64,000 bases of DNA from Sphingobacterium thalpophilum (GCF_038396785.1 NZ_CP151087.1:4898001-4962000), one strand, 5' to 3'; counted from the first letter of the stretch, positions 42,030 to 52,118 are shown. Notes: generated by a model from the sequence alone, not told the origin. Numbers and translations: made by a program.

Positions 42030-43706
42030 ATGAATAATTATTTAAGCACAAAAGATTACATCGTTTTCCTGATATACTTTGTTATTGTAGCAGGTTATGG
42101 ATTATGGGTGTATTATCGCAAGAAATCTGAATCTGTAGGCTCCAAAGACTATTTTTTGGCTGAGGGGTCATTGACTTGGTGGGCTATCGGAGCTTCACTT
42201 ATTGCGTCCAATATTTCGGCCGAGCAATTTATCGGTATGAGCGGTTCCGGATTTAAGATGGGATTGGCTATTGCGACTTACGAGTGGATGGCTGCCATTA
42301 CACTGATTGTCGTTGCGGTATTTTTTATCCCGGTATACTTAAAGAACAAGATCTTTACGATGCCACAGTTTCTCCATAAACGATATAATGGGACTGTTGC
42401 GATGATCATGGCCGTTTTCTGGTTATTGTTGTATGTTGTAGTTAATTTGACATCCATCCTCTATTTGGGAGCCATTGCGGTAAGTAGTATTTCCGGTATC
42501 AGTCTGGATGCCTGTATGTATGCAATTGCGATTTTTGCTGTGATCATTACATTGGGGGGAATGAAAGTAATCGGTTATACGGATATTATTCAGGTTTTCT
42601 TTTTGGTATTGGGTGGTTTGGCGACCACTTACCTAGCCTTGAACCTCGTTTCAGAGCACTATGGTGGATCAGGAGTATTGGAAGGCTATCACTTGATGAC
42701 CGAAAAAGCTTCCGACCACTTTCATATGATTCTGGATCGTAAGAATGAGAACTATCTCGATTTACCGGGGCTAACCGTATTGATTGGCGGTATGTGGATA
42801 GTTAATTTGAATTACTGGGGATGTAATCAATACATCACGCAACGCGCGCTTGGAGCAGATTTGAAAACCGCGAGAAACGGTATCTTGTTTGCCGCATTTC
42901 TGAAGTTATTAATGCCTATCATTGTTGTGTTGCCGGGTATTGCAGCCTATGTCATGTGGAAAGATGGCTTGTTCCAAAATGAAATGATGCAACATGGTGA
43001 GGTAAACCCTGACCACGCTTATCCAGTTTTGTTGAATTTATTGCCAGCAGGTTTAAAAGGCTTGTCTTTTGCGGCATTAACAGCTGCAGTGGTCGCTTCT
43101 TTGGCAGGTAAAGCAAACAGTATCGCGACAATCTTCTCCTTGGATATTTATAAAAAGGTATTCAATACAGAAGCATCGGATAAGAAATTGGTCAATATCG
43201 GCAAGCTAACTGTTGTGGTTGCCATGATCTTGGGTGTGCTGATTGCTCCACATTTGGGTATCGATAAAAAAGGTGGATTCCAATATATTCAAGAATATAC
43301 GGGTTTTGTATCTCCAGGTATTTTTGCGATGTTCATTTTAGGATTCTTCTGGAAGAAAGCAACTTCAAATGCGGCTTTGTTTGCAACAATTGGAGGTTTT
43401 ATTTTCTCCATCATCTTCAAAAAATTGCCGGATTGGGTCGATCTGTCATTCTTGTCATCGACAGGTTTCTCTGTTCCAAATCCAACAACAGGAGTCTACG
43501 AAATTCCATTTTTGGATAGAATGGGATTCGTCTTCGTGATTTGTATTATCGGTATGATTCTCATTAGTATCATCGACAATAAGCGTGGTGTCGTGCCAGC
43601 TGGATTGGAAGTTGATACCACGATGTTTAAACCACACCGGGCGTTTTTGGTCATTGCATTGATCGTAGCGCTATTGGTTACAGCATTATATTCTATTTAT
43701 TGGTAA
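42030..43706 (+). CDS. Sodium/sugar symporter, SGLT-like (probable xylose transporter)
   Basis: A 558-residue SSS-family transporter with about 14 helices. The N-terminal SKDYFLAEGSLTWWAIGASLIASNISAEQFIGMSGSG-type region and NYWGCNQYITQRALGA match the Vibrio sodium/galactose symporter group. As the last gene of the xylose operon it most likely imports D-xylose with Na+. A terminator follows. Confidence 0.87.
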   Translation: MNNYLSTKDYIVFLIYFVIVAGYGLWVYYRKKSESVGSKDYFLAEGSLTWWAIGASLIASNISAEQFIGMSGSGFKMGLAIATYEWMAAITLIVVAVFFIPVYLKNKIFTMPQFLHKRYNGTVAMIMAVFWLLLYVVVNLTSILYLGAIAVSSISGISLDACMYAIAIFAVIITLGGMKVIGYTDIIQVFFLVLGGLATTYLALNLVSEHYGGSGVLEGYHLMTEKASDHFHMILDRKNENYLDLPGLTVLIGGMWIVNLNYWGCNQYITQRALGADLKTARNGILFAAFLKLLMPIIVVLPGIAAYVMWKDGLFQNEMMQHGEVNPDHAYPVLLNLLPAGLKGLSFAALTAAVVASLAGKANSIATIFSLDIYKKVFNTEASDKKLVNIGKLTVVVAMILGVLIAPHLGIDKKGGFQYIQEYTGFVSPGIFAMFILGFFWKKATSNAALFATIGGFIFSIIFKKLPDWVDLSFLSSTGFSVPNPTTGVYEIPFLDRMGFVFVICIIGMILISIIDNKRGVVPAGLEVDTTMFKPHRAFLVIALIVALLVTALYSIYW

Positions 43707-43728
43707 TCCAATAGCAAATAAGATTTTA

Positions 43729-43768
43729 AAAACTCCTATCAATCTCGGTTGATGGGAGTTTTTTGTTT
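43729..43768 (+). terminator. Rho-independent terminator after the xylose operon
   Basis: A 14-bp stem (43729-43742 with 43749-43762, one G-T pair) with a 6-base loop and a T run. Confidence 0.85.
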
Positions 43769-43827
43769 GTTTTAAAAATACCTATCTTGGTTTTACTAAA
43801 ACCATTGCTTAACGAAAGATTGCTGCT

Positions 43828-45783
43828 ATGAAAAGAAGATCCCCCTTGCTACTGATGACGCTGTTTGGATTGCTCACTACCTGTACGCCGATGCTGAGTT
43901 CCGCCCAGCGTACACAGAAACCACCTTTACATGGAAAACATTGGATGGCTATTACGGGCAAACCCTTGGCGGCAACAGCGGGTGCCCAGCTATTTCAACA
44001 AGGGGGAAATGCGGTGGACGCTGCTTGTGCAATGCTCGCAGCAACCTGTACGATGTGGGATGTACTGAGTTGGGGTGGAGAGACGCAGGCCTTAATTTAT
44101 CATCCGAAACTAAAGAAGGTCATTGCGATAAATGCCTTGGGGGTAGCACCCAGTGGAGCGACAGTCGATTTTTTTAGATCAAAGGGCTACGAATTTCCGC
44201 CAGAATATGGTCCTCTTGCTGCTGTCACGCCAGGTACACCCGGCGGATTGTGCTATATGTTGGCTCATTATGGAACGAAAAGTTTAGCAGAAGTATTAGC
44301 TCCTGCTCTTGAAATGGCTGCAGGGTACCCGATTGACGCGCAAACTGCAACGAGTATTGAGCGAGGTAAAGAGCGCATTAAGGAATGGCCCTACAGTAAA
44401 AAGGTATTTTTAGTACATGAAGGTAAATCCTGGGAAGCTCCTGAGGCGGGAGAGGTTTTCGTGCAGCAGGATCTGCATAATACCCTGTCCAAATTGATAG
44501 AAGCGGAAAAGAAGGCTCTTGCAGCGGGTAAAGATCGGAAGGCTGCAATCATGGCTGCTTATGATCGGTTTTACACCGGCGATATTGCAGATGAATTTGT
44601 CCGTGGCAGTAAGGAGCAAGGAGGCTTAATCACGAAAGCAGACCTAGCCAATTGGAAACCTATTGAGGAGGAGCCATTGCATGTCAATTATAAGGGGGTT
44701 GACGTGTATAAATTACAAGAATGGACACAGGGACCGGCCATGCTGCAGAGTTTGCAGTTGTTGAAAAACTTCGATCTAAAGGCAATGGGTTATAATTCGG
44801 CTCCCTATATCCATACACTCTATCAAGTTATGAACTTGGCCTTTGCCGATCGGGATTTTTATTACGGTGATCCTTACGGTAAACCTAAGACACCTATTCA
44901 AGGTCTTTTACATGAGTCCTATGCCAAGGCGAGGGCCGCAACCATTGATCTTAAGCAAAATAACCCAAATGTACTTCCCGGAGACCCTTATCCCTACGAA
45001 GGTAAGCAGAATCCGTATCTTTCGTTACTGGAGCAGCGTAAGAAAGAGTTTACGCCACATACGGAGCTGAAAAATGATTTTGTTCCTAAACATGACGCAC
45101 GCTCAAGTTCGTCGCTAACGGAATTGCCAAAAACAGCTCTTTTGGCATCTTTAACCGTGGATAGTGCTTATGTCGACCGTTTATTGCGGGGAACAACAAG
45201 CGTTGAAGCTGCGGATGAAGAAGGTTGGGTTGTTTCGATCACACCGAGTGGTGGTTGGCTCCCTGCCTGTATTGCCGGGAATACCGGGGTGGGCATGAGT
45301 CAGCGCTTACAGAGTTTTGTCTTAGATTCGTTGATTAACCCGTTCAATGTGGTCGAGCCGGGCAAAAGACCGCGTGTAACGCTTACGCCTTCGATGGCTT
45401 TGAAAAACGGAAAACCTTACCTTTCTTTTGCCGTGCAGGGCGGAGATACACAGGATCAAAACCTATTGCAGTTTTTCTTGAATATGGTCGAGTTTGGTAT
45501 GACGCCACAACAAGCCAGCGAGGCGGCCAATATCAACAGTAACCAGCTTTGGCTATCGCTGGGGGGAACGAAGACCGACGATCGAAAGCCGCGCTCAGGT
45601 AGCCTTCTATTGGATAAAAATACAGCACCAGCAATTATTGAACAATTAAAGAAAATGGGGTATAGCATACAGCTCGGTGATCGTACCAGTGGACCTATAA
45701 ATGCTATTTATTTCGACCAGCAGCACCATACACTTTGGGGTGGCAGCAGCAACAATGGGGAGGACTATGGCATCGGGTGGTAG
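43828..45783 (+). CDS. Gamma-glutamyltransferase family protein, exported
   Basis: A 651-residue precursor of the GGT family, which splits glutathione and other gamma-glutamyl compounds outside the cytoplasm. It has an N-terminal signal (LLLMTLFGLLTTCTPMLSSA), the large-subunit core GGNAVDAACAMLAATC and AVTPGTPGGLCYMLAHYG, and a probable autocleavage Thr in GTTSVEAADEEGWVVS (about residue 463). The usual TTHxS is changed to TTSVE, so catalytic competence needs checking. Its C-terminus GGSSNNGEDYGIGW is typical of the family. Confidence 0.82.
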   Translation: MKRRSPLLLMTLFGLLTTCTPMLSSAQRTQKPPLHGKHWMAITGKPLAATAGAQLFQQGGNAVDAACAMLAATCTMWDVLSWGGETQALIYHPKLKKVIAINALGVAPSGATVDFFRSKGYEFPPEYGPLAAVTPGTPGGLCYMLAHYGTKSLAEVLAPALEMAAGYPIDAQTATSIERGKERIKEWPYSKKVFLVHEGKSWEAPEAGEVFVQQDLHNTLSKLIEAEKKALAAGKDRKAAIMAAYDRFYTGDIADEFVRGSKEQGGLITKADLANWKPIEEEPLHVNYKGVDVYKLQEWTQGPAMLQSLQLLKNFDLKAMGYNSAPYIHTLYQVMNLAFADRDFYYGDPYGKPKTPIQGLLHESYAKARAATIDLKQNNPNVLPGDPYPYEGKQNPYLSLLEQRKKEFTPHTELKNDFVPKHDARSSSSLTELPKTALLASLTVDSAYVDRLLRGTTSVEAADEEGWVVSITPSGGWLPACIAGNTGVGMSQRLQSFVLDSLINPFNVVEPGKRPRVTLTPSMALKNGKPYLSFAVQGGDTQDQNLLQFFLNMVEFGMTPQQASEAANINSNQLWLSLGGTKTDDRKPRSGSLLLDKNTAPAIIEQLKKMGYSIQLGDRTSGPINAIYFDQQHHTLWGGSSNNGEDYGIGW

Positions 45784-45870
45784 TGTCTCATTAGCTTGCT
45801 GCTGGGTTTTGGTTTTGTTATCTCCATGGTATTTGTTATCTTACCTACTGATCGGAAACTGATTTTTGTT

Positions 45871-46473
45871 ATGGAGGGTAGTGTCAATAAATATTCGTTT
45901 GTTTTTCAGCCTGATGAAGCTGGTATTGTCTTGGTAGATGGCTTAAAACGGCGACTACGTGCATCGTTAGCCGAACTGTTTCCCGACAAAAACAAAGGCT
46001 GGTATCCCAGTTGCAATTCCAAAGCCCATGTAACGATATGTGCTTTTGAAGCAGATGGGAGTAAACTGACAATGGCTATTGAGGCTTTGCAGGAGACTTT
46101 GGTCTATGAGCGGAGTCAGTATGTTTATTTTGATCATTTTTCATCATTCGCCGGTGGTGCGTACTATATTGCACCGACTGTACATGCCCGGAGTTATCTC
46201 AAGGACCGGGCGCGAAAGGTTGTTCAAACTTTAGCGGAGTTTGATTTGATCGAGATTAGCGACGAACCCCATATTTCGATTGGACGACGTCTGGAGCCAC
46301 AACAGCTTGAAATTGCAAAAGAACAGTTGCGGTCTGTCGACCTGAGCTTTATGTGCAAGGGCGTTCATGTGCGGCAGTTTAAACCTGATTTAGGGCAGTA
46401 CGAGATCATCGATTTCATCCAATTTGGCAACCAATCAAAGGAAAATTCTGGCCAGCTGGCATTTAAATTCTAA
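45871..46473 (+). CDS. 2H phosphoesterase, 2'-5' RNA ligase-like
   Basis: A 200-residue cytosolic protein with the two HxTx-type motifs of 2H phosphoesterases, AHVTICAF (about residue 52) and PHISIGRRL (about 132). Such proteins act on 2',3'-cyclic phosphate or related bonds in RNA or nucleotides. The ATG at 45871 removes an unlikely hydrophobic leader that a TTG start at 45796 would add. Confidence 0.75.
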   Translation: MEGSVNKYSFVFQPDEAGIVLVDGLKRRLRASLAELFPDKNKGWYPSCNSKAHVTICAFEADGSKLTMAIEALQETLVYERSQYVYFDHFSSFAGGAYYIAPTVHARSYLKDRARKVVQTLAEFDLIEISDEPHISIGRRLEPQQLEIAKEQLRSVDLSFMCKGVHVRQFKPDLGQYEIIDFIQFGNQSKENSGQLAFKF

Positions 46474-46489
46474 TAATATCGCGGTTTAA

Positions 46490-46520
46490 TTGCCTAATAA
46501 TGTAAAGCTTTTTATCTTTA
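46490..46520 (+). promoter_or_regulatory. Promoter of the Nramp-Usp gene
   Basis: TTG at 46490-46492 and TATCTTTA at 46513-46520 with a 20-base spacer, 38 bases before the start codon. Confidence 0.5.
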
Positions 46521-46557
46521 AGGCCGACAATAGACGATATTGCACTTATAGTACTTT

Positions 46558-48435
46558 ATGCATTACGACGAATCTCATCATAAATCCCTATCTGATATCC
46601 ATGAAAGTGTAGATGTCAATCAAGGGAAATCCAAATTTAAGAAGATACTTAGTTTCTTTGGTCCGGCTTATCTCATTAGTGTGGGGTATATGGATCCAGG
46701 TAACTGGGCTACCGATCTTGCTGGAGGAAGCCAATTTGGCTATACCCTGATTTGGGTGCTGTTGATGAGTAATATCATGGCGCTAGTACTACAGAATCTA
46801 TGTGCCCGTTTAGGTATTGTACGCGGTAAAGACCTTGCGCAGTGTAACAGGGAAACCTATCCTAAACGGATGAATTTTGTGCTCTATGTACTTGCTGAAA
46901 TTGCAATTGCAGCCTGCGACCTGGCGGAGGTTTTGGGTATGGCCATCGGTCTTAACCTCCTTTTCGGCATTGATCTGCTCTGGGGGGTAATGATCAGTTT
47001 TGCAGATACTTTCTTATTGCTCTATCTTCAGAAGCTAGGGATGCGGAAAATGGAACTTTTTATCATTGGCCTGATTGCGCTTATCGGCATGTGTTTCATG
47101 GTAGAAATGTTTTTGGCGAAACCGGATTTTGCCGAGGTGGCCACTGGATTTATACCCAGTATCCCGAATAGTGCCGCACTATATATTGCCATAGGCATTA
47201 TAGGCGCGACCGTCATGCCGCATAATCTATATTTGCACTCGGCTCTTGTACAGACACGGAAGATTGACCGGAATGAGGTTTCTATTCGAAAATCGCTCAA
47301 GTATAACTTTTGGGATAGTGCCATTGCCTTGAACCTGGCCTTTTTGGTAAATGCCGCGATATTGATTCTTGCAGCCTCTGTTTTTCACAAAAACGGTATG
47401 CATGACGTAGCCGAACTTGAAGATGCTTACCACCTACTGGGCAATCTTCTTGGAACGGAATGGGCCTCAAAATTATTTGCTGTTGCCTTGATTCTTGCCG
47501 GACAGAGCTCAACGGTGACGGGAACCCTAGCTGGTCAGATTGTGATGGAGGGATACCTTCGATTGCGGATCAGTCCGACTTTGCGAAGGATTATAACCCG
47601 GCTTTTGGCGATTATCCCGGCTGTATTGGTGATTCTTATTTCGGGCGAAGGTCGCGTTGGACAGCTGCTGATCTTTAGTCAGGTGATCTTGAGTATGCAG
47701 CTCGCTTTTGCCGTCATTCCGTTGATCCATTTTGTGAGCGATAAAGTCAAGATGGGTATTTTTGCCATTAAACCGCTAACAAAAATTGTGGCCTGGCTGA
47801 TCGCGGCCATTATCGCTGTTCTGAATTTTAAATTGGTCTACGACGAAGTGGTCGGCTGGATTGGTGAAGCTGATAATATTGTGGTAACGGTATTATTGGT
47901 GATGGGCGCTGTGGGTTTGTTTGCCTTATTGATGATGACCGTATTATACCCCATTTTACTCAAATCGAAACCAACGGAGCTGGAGGTTCACCCACCATTT
48001 GAGGCATTGCATTTTGAACATAAGGGCTCTTTTAAGAAAGTTGTGATTGCGTTGGATTTCTCAAATTCAGATCAGAAAGTAATCCAATATGCTTTACAGT
48101 TGTCGCATGACGACACGACCTTTGTCGTTGTACATATTGTTGAGAGTGCATCGGTGAAATATACCGGGGATTCGACGGATGATTATGAATCGCGTCAGGA
48201 TTTGGAACGGCTGAAATTGTATGCTGATTTTTTATTGTCGCAAGGACATCAAACTGAATATGAACTTGGATACAATAACCGGATCAAGAGTATTGCAGAA
48301 GTATGTGAAAAATACGGCGCCGATCTATTGGTCGTTGGAAGCCATGGGCACAGCGGTGTGAAGGATTTTGTTTTTGGTGAGACAGTTAACAAGCTACGGC
48401 ATGCGGTGAAAGTCCCTGTTTTTATCGCCCAATAG
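46558..48435 (+). CDS. Nramp divalent metal transporter fused to a universal stress domain
   Basis: A 625-residue fusion. Residues 30-465 are an Nramp (MntH-type) Mn2+/Fe2+ transporter with YMDPGNWATDLAGGS in helix 1 and VMPHNLYLHSALVQTR in helix 6. Residues about 475-625 are a cytosolic UspA domain: KKVVIALDFSNSDQK at the start and the ATP-binding VVGSHGHSGVKDFVFGETV. The normal Nramp length is about 430, so the Usp part is a clear addition. I infer that nucleotide binding senses energy state and affects transport. Confidence 0.9.
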   Translation: MHYDESHHKSLSDIHESVDVNQGKSKFKKILSFFGPAYLISVGYMDPGNWATDLAGGSQFGYTLIWVLLMSNIMALVLQNLCARLGIVRGKDLAQCNRETYPKRMNFVLYVLAEIAIAACDLAEVLGMAIGLNLLFGIDLLWGVMISFADTFLLLYLQKLGMRKMELFIIGLIALIGMCFMVEMFLAKPDFAEVATGFIPSIPNSAALYIAIGIIGATVMPHNLYLHSALVQTRKIDRNEVSIRKSLKYNFWDSAIALNLAFLVNAAILILAASVFHKNGMHDVAELEDAYHLLGNLLGTEWASKLFAVALILAGQSSTVTGTLAGQIVMEGYLRLRISPTLRRIITRLLAIIPAVLVILISGEGRVGQLLIFSQVILSMQLAFAVIPLIHFVSDKVKMGIFAIKPLTKIVAWLIAAIIAVLNFKLVYDEVVGWIGEADNIVVTVLLVMGAVGLFALLMMTVLYPILLKSKPTELEVHPPFEALHFEHKGSFKKVVIALDFSNSDQKVIQYALQLSHDDTTFVVVHIVESASVKYTGDSTDDYESRQDLERLKLYADFLLSQGHQTEYELGYNNRIKSIAEVCEKYGADLLVVGSHGHSGVKDFVFGETVNKLRHAVKVPVFIAQ

Positions 48436-48530
48436 GCCTTAAGGAGCTATCCCAAAGAGCATCTGTCTATTCACTGTAATTTTATTGCTGAAAAAGTGAA
48501 GGGAGGGGTCGGTAAGTGCTAAATAATTTG

Positions 48531-48538
48531 TACTTTTG
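48531..48538 (+). promoter_or_regulatory. -7 box of the PurF-like gene
   Basis: TACTTTTG matches TAnnTTTG, 17 bases before the start codon. Confidence 0.5.
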
Positions 48539-48555
48539 CGACATCAAATCAAGAT

Positions 48556-50466
48556 ATGAGCGACGCTATTAAACACGAGTGCGGAATCGCACTAATTCGC
48601 CTGTTAAAACCCTTATCTTATTATCAGGAAAAATATGGTACGCCATTTTATGGCATCAACAAATTGTACCTATTAATGGAAAAACAGCATAACCGTGGAC
48701 AAGACGGGGCTGGAATTGCAACCATTAAATTTGATGTTAAACCTGGAAATCGTTACATTTCGCGTTACAGAGCAATGGGCTCAACTGCTGTGGCAGACAT
48801 ATTCGAATATGTACAGAAAAAATTTGCTTCTGTTCAGAAAGCATTTCCAGAAGAGTCAAAAGATACGCAATGGTTAAAAGATAACGTAAGTTTTACGGGA
48901 GAAGTACTTTTAGGACATTTGCGCTATGGAACGCATGGAAAGAACAGTATCGAAAGCTGTCACCCATTTTTAAGACAAAACAATTGGATGTCTCGTAATT
49001 TGGTGGTAGCGGGTAACTTCAACATGACCAATGTGGATGAATTGTTGCAACAATTATATGAGTTGGGACAACATCCAAAGGAAAAAGCAGATACCGTAAC
49101 CGTTTTGGAAAAAATTGGCCATTTCTTAGATGATGAGAACCAGGATCTTTTCGATCAATTCAAAAAAGAAGGTCATTCTAATATTGAGATCAGCTCGCTG
49201 ATTGCTAAAAATATTGATGTTACCAAAATATTGAAGCGTTCGGCCAAAACTTGGGATGGCGGTTACACCATCGCAGGTATCTTTGGTCACGGTGATGCTT
49301 TTGTTATGCGCGACCCAGCTGGTATCCGTCCGGCGTTTTATTATCAGGATGAGGAAATCCTGGTTGTAGCATCGGAAAGACCGGTCATCCAAACTGCATT
49401 CAATATTCCTATTGGTGCTGTGAAGGAAATTAAACCAGGCCATGCCCTGATCGCTAAAAAAGATGGTACAGTATCCCAAGAGATGTTTAGACAGCCCGTA
49501 GAACAACGTTCTTGTTCTTTCGAGCGTATTTACTTCTCACGTGGATCAGATGCTGATATCTATCAAGAACGTAAAGAATTGGGTAGATTACTGGTACCTC
49601 AGGTATTGGAATCTGTCAAAAATAACATCAAAAATACCGTATTCTCGTTTATTCCAAATACAGCTGAAGTATCTTACTATGGCTTAATGGATGGAATCAA
49701 TACCTATGTTCGGGATTTTCAAAAAGATACTTTATTGAATCGTTCAGAAAAAATTTCTGATGAAGAATTGGATGAGATCTTGAGTATTAAACCTCGTTTT
49801 GAAAAACTTAACGTGAAGGACGCTAAACTGCGCACCTTCATTACGCAGGATGCGGACCGTACAGATATGGTACAGCACGTATACGATACAACGTACGGTA
49901 TTGTAAAGGATCACGAAGATACGATCGTTGCCATTGATGACTCGATTGTTCGGGGAACAACATTGAAACAAAGTATTTTAACGATCCTAGATCGTTTGAA
50001 TCCGAAAAAAATCGTGATTGTTTCATCTGCGCCTCAGATCCGTTACCCAGATTGTTATGGTATCGATATGTCACGTATGGGTGAGTTTGTCGCTTTCGAA
50101 GCCGCAATTAATCTCCTAAAACAACGTGGTATGGCACATATTATCGATGAAGTTTATCAAAAATGTGTGGTATCAATGACCCAAGATGTCAATGATATCG
50201 ATAATTATGTCAAAGCCATTTATGCGCCTTTTACTGATGAAGAGATTTCGGAAGAAATCGCTCGTATTGTAAGACCTCACCACCTGAAAGCAGAGCTTGA
50301 AGTAGTTTATCAAACTTTGGATAATTTACACAAAGCTTGTCCAGATCATAAAGGTGATTGGTATTTCTCCGGCGATTACCCAACCCCTGGAGGAAACAAA
50401 GTTGTCAATAAAGCATATATGAACTGGATTGAAGGAAAGAATGTAAGAGCATATTTCAGCAACTAA
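48556..50466 (+). CDS. Long amidophosphoribosyltransferase (PurF-like)
   Basis: A 636-residue protein with the PurF layout: a class II glutamine amidotransferase domain whose probable nucleophile Cys9 follows a short propeptide (HECGIALIRL), then NRGQDGAGIATI and GHLRYGTHG, and a C-terminal phosphoribosyltransferase domain with VAIDDSIVRGTTLKQSI (about residue 460). Normal PurF is about 480-510 residues; this form has extra segments in the amidotransferase part and at the end. It may be a second PurF of Bacteroidota or act on another phosphoribosyl acceptor. It is monocistronic. Confidence 0.85.
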   Translation: MSDAIKHECGIALIRLLKPLSYYQEKYGTPFYGINKLYLLMEKQHNRGQDGAGIATIKFDVKPGNRYISRYRAMGSTAVADIFEYVQKKFASVQKAFPEESKDTQWLKDNVSFTGEVLLGHLRYGTHGKNSIESCHPFLRQNNWMSRNLVVAGNFNMTNVDELLQQLYELGQHPKEKADTVTVLEKIGHFLDDENQDLFDQFKKEGHSNIEISSLIAKNIDVTKILKRSAKTWDGGYTIAGIFGHGDAFVMRDPAGIRPAFYYQDEEILVVASERPVIQTAFNIPIGAVKEIKPGHALIAKKDGTVSQEMFRQPVEQRSCSFERIYFSRGSDADIYQERKELGRLLVPQVLESVKNNIKNTVFSFIPNTAEVSYYGLMDGINTYVRDFQKDTLLNRSEKISDEELDEILSIKPRFEKLNVKDAKLRTFITQDADRTDMVQHVYDTTYGIVKDHEDTIVAIDDSIVRGTTLKQSILTILDRLNPKKIVIVSSAPQIRYPDCYGIDMSRMGEFVAFEAAINLLKQRGMAHIIDEVYQKCVVSMTQDVNDIDNYVKAIYAPFTDEEISEEIARIVRPHHLKAELEVVYQTLDNLHKACPDHKGDWYFSGDYPTPGGNKVVNKAYMNWIEGKNVRAYFSN

Positions 50467-50484
50467 GTTCAAAATTATAATAGG

Positions 50485-50514
50485 AAGGGATGCATTTATG
50501 CATCCCTTTTTTTT
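50485..50514 (+). terminator. Rho-independent terminator after the PurF-like gene
   Basis: A perfect 11-bp stem (50485-50495 with 50498-50508; 2 bases between) and eight T residues. Confidence 0.88.
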
Positions 50515-50596
50515 ATATTCGTACTCAGAAAATTCTGAATCCTAAATAAAAAACCGATTAAAGCAAAGGGAATTACTGTCCGTAAATAAATCGATC

Positions 50597-51859
50597 ATGA
50601 AGCATATTTTTAAGAGCCTCTATTTTCAAGTCATCGTAGGTATACTTGTGGGGATCATCTGTGGTATCTATTACCCCGATTTTGCTGTTAAGCTAAAACC
50701 ATTAGGAGATGCTTTTATTAAACTGATCAAGATGGTTATTGCGCCATTGATTTTTAGCTCCATTGTGATCGGTATAGCAGGAATGCAGGATACGAAAAAA
50801 GTAGGAAAAATCGGTTTAACCTCCATTATCTATTTCGAGATCATGACAACAATTGCCCTGATTATTGGTTTGGTCTTTGTTAATTGGATACAACCGGGTA
50901 CGGGAATGAACGCCGATCCCGCTAGTCTTGATGTATCTTCGGTATCCCATTATATTTCAGAATCCAAAGAGCCACATGGTTTTATGGATTTTATCATCGG
51001 GATCATTCCAGGTAATGTGATTGCTGCGGTGGCGTCGGACAACATGTTGCAGGTACTCGTTTTTGCGGTGCTATTTGGGATCGGTATGACAAAAATAGGG
51101 CAGAAAGCATCTGAGCCTGTGCTCCATGTATTGCAATCTTTTCTGAAGGTTCTCTTCTCCATTATCAAAATGATCATGTATTTGGCTCCAATCGGGGCAA
51201 TGGGAGCAATGGGTTTTACGATCGGTAAGTTTGGAATCCAGGCCTTATCTAAACTCGGTATGCTGATGTTGAGCTTCTACCTGACCTGTATTATCTTCGT
51301 GATCATTGTGATTGGGGCGGTATTGTATTTTTATCTCAAGGTGAACGTTTTTAAGTTTTTAAAATATATCAAAGAAGAGATTTTAATCGTTTTGGGGACC
51401 TCCTCTTCTGAGTCGGCTTTGCCGGGCATTATGCAGAAGATGGAAGATGCGGGCTGTGCCAAGCCTGTTGTGGGCTTAGTTATCCCCACGGGTTATTCTT
51501 TCAATCTCGATGGGACAAGTATCTATTTGACGATGGCAGCGGTCTTTATTTCGCAGGCCCTCAATATGCATCTCAGCCTGGAGCAGGAGATTACCTTGTT
51601 GCTGGTATTGCTATTGACCTCCAAAGGGGCTGCGGGCGTAACAGGAAGTGGTTTCGTTACCCTTGCTGCGACCTTGCCTGTGGTTGGCCATGTACCGATA
51701 GAATCTGTCGCTTTGATCTTTGGTGTGGATCGTTTTATGAGTGAAGCAAGGGCGATAACCAATTTGATCGGAAATTCAGCGGCAACGCTGGTGATTTCAA
51801 AATATGAAGATAGTTTGGACGAGGAGCTCCTACATGAAAAGTTAAGTTCTAAACGATGA
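50597..51859 (+). CDS. Dicarboxylate:cation symporter, DctA-like
   Basis: A 420-residue DAACS-family carrier. The serine-rich GTSSSESALPGIMQKME, PTGYSFNLDGTSIYLTMAAVFI and SSKGAAGVTGSGF-like segments and NLIGNSAATLVISKYE follow the DctA subfamily closely, so C4-dicarboxylates (succinate, malate, fumarate) or aspartate are likely substrates. It is single and its 3' end lies near an IS3 remnant. Confidence 0.87.
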   Translation: MKHIFKSLYFQVIVGILVGIICGIYYPDFAVKLKPLGDAFIKLIKMVIAPLIFSSIVIGIAGMQDTKKVGKIGLTSIIYFEIMTTIALIIGLVFVNWIQPGTGMNADPASLDVSSVSHYISESKEPHGFMDFIIGIIPGNVIAAVASDNMLQVLVFAVLFGIGMTKIGQKASEPVLHVLQSFLKVLFSIIKMIMYLAPIGAMGAMGFTIGKFGIQALSKLGMLMLSFYLTCIIFVIIVIGAVLYFYLKVNVFKFLKYIKEEILIVLGTSSSESALPGIMQKMEDAGCAKPVVGLVIPTGYSFNLDGTSIYLTMAAVFISQALNMHLSLEQEITLLLVLLLTSKGAAGVTGSGFVTLAATLPVVGHVPIESVALIFGVDRFMSEARAITNLIGNSAATLVISKYEDSLDEELLHEKLSSKR

Positions 51860-51938
51860 TTTCTGTAATCAAAAGCTATGATCAAATAGGCTTTGCTCCA
51901 ACAAAGAATTGTTTGGAAATCAGTTCAAACTGTTTAAG

Positions 51939-52067
51939 AATAGCTTAGAAGGTTCTGTGAGCGAAATAGAAGATTATATCTCCTATTACAATAATCAACG
52001 GATAAAACTAAATTTAAATGGAATGAGCCCGACAGAATATCGAGCTCATTATTACAAATCTAATTAA
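51939..52067 (+). pseudogene. IS3-family OrfB remnant (C-terminal 42 codons)
   Basis: After the DctA gene the sequence reads EIEDYISYYNNQRIKLNLNG and then MSPTEYRAHYY before a stop at 52065, the typical end of an IS150-type IS3 transposase. Most of the gene is gone. A likely right terminal repeat (GTCCAATCTTTTGGGGGCAG) follows at 52076-52095. It differs from the IS3 element at 18296. Confidence 0.78.
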
Positions 52068-52088
52068 CTAAATTTGTCCAATCTTTTG

Positions 52089-52118
52089 GGGGCAGTCCAA
52101 ATTTTGGATAGCCCCTTT
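52089..52118. terminator. Hairpin between the IS remnant and lon
   Basis: GGGGC and GCCCC arms with inner TCCAA/TTGGA pairing (52089-52115) and a short T run. It may stop transcription in either direction between the two convergent units. Confidence 0.5.
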
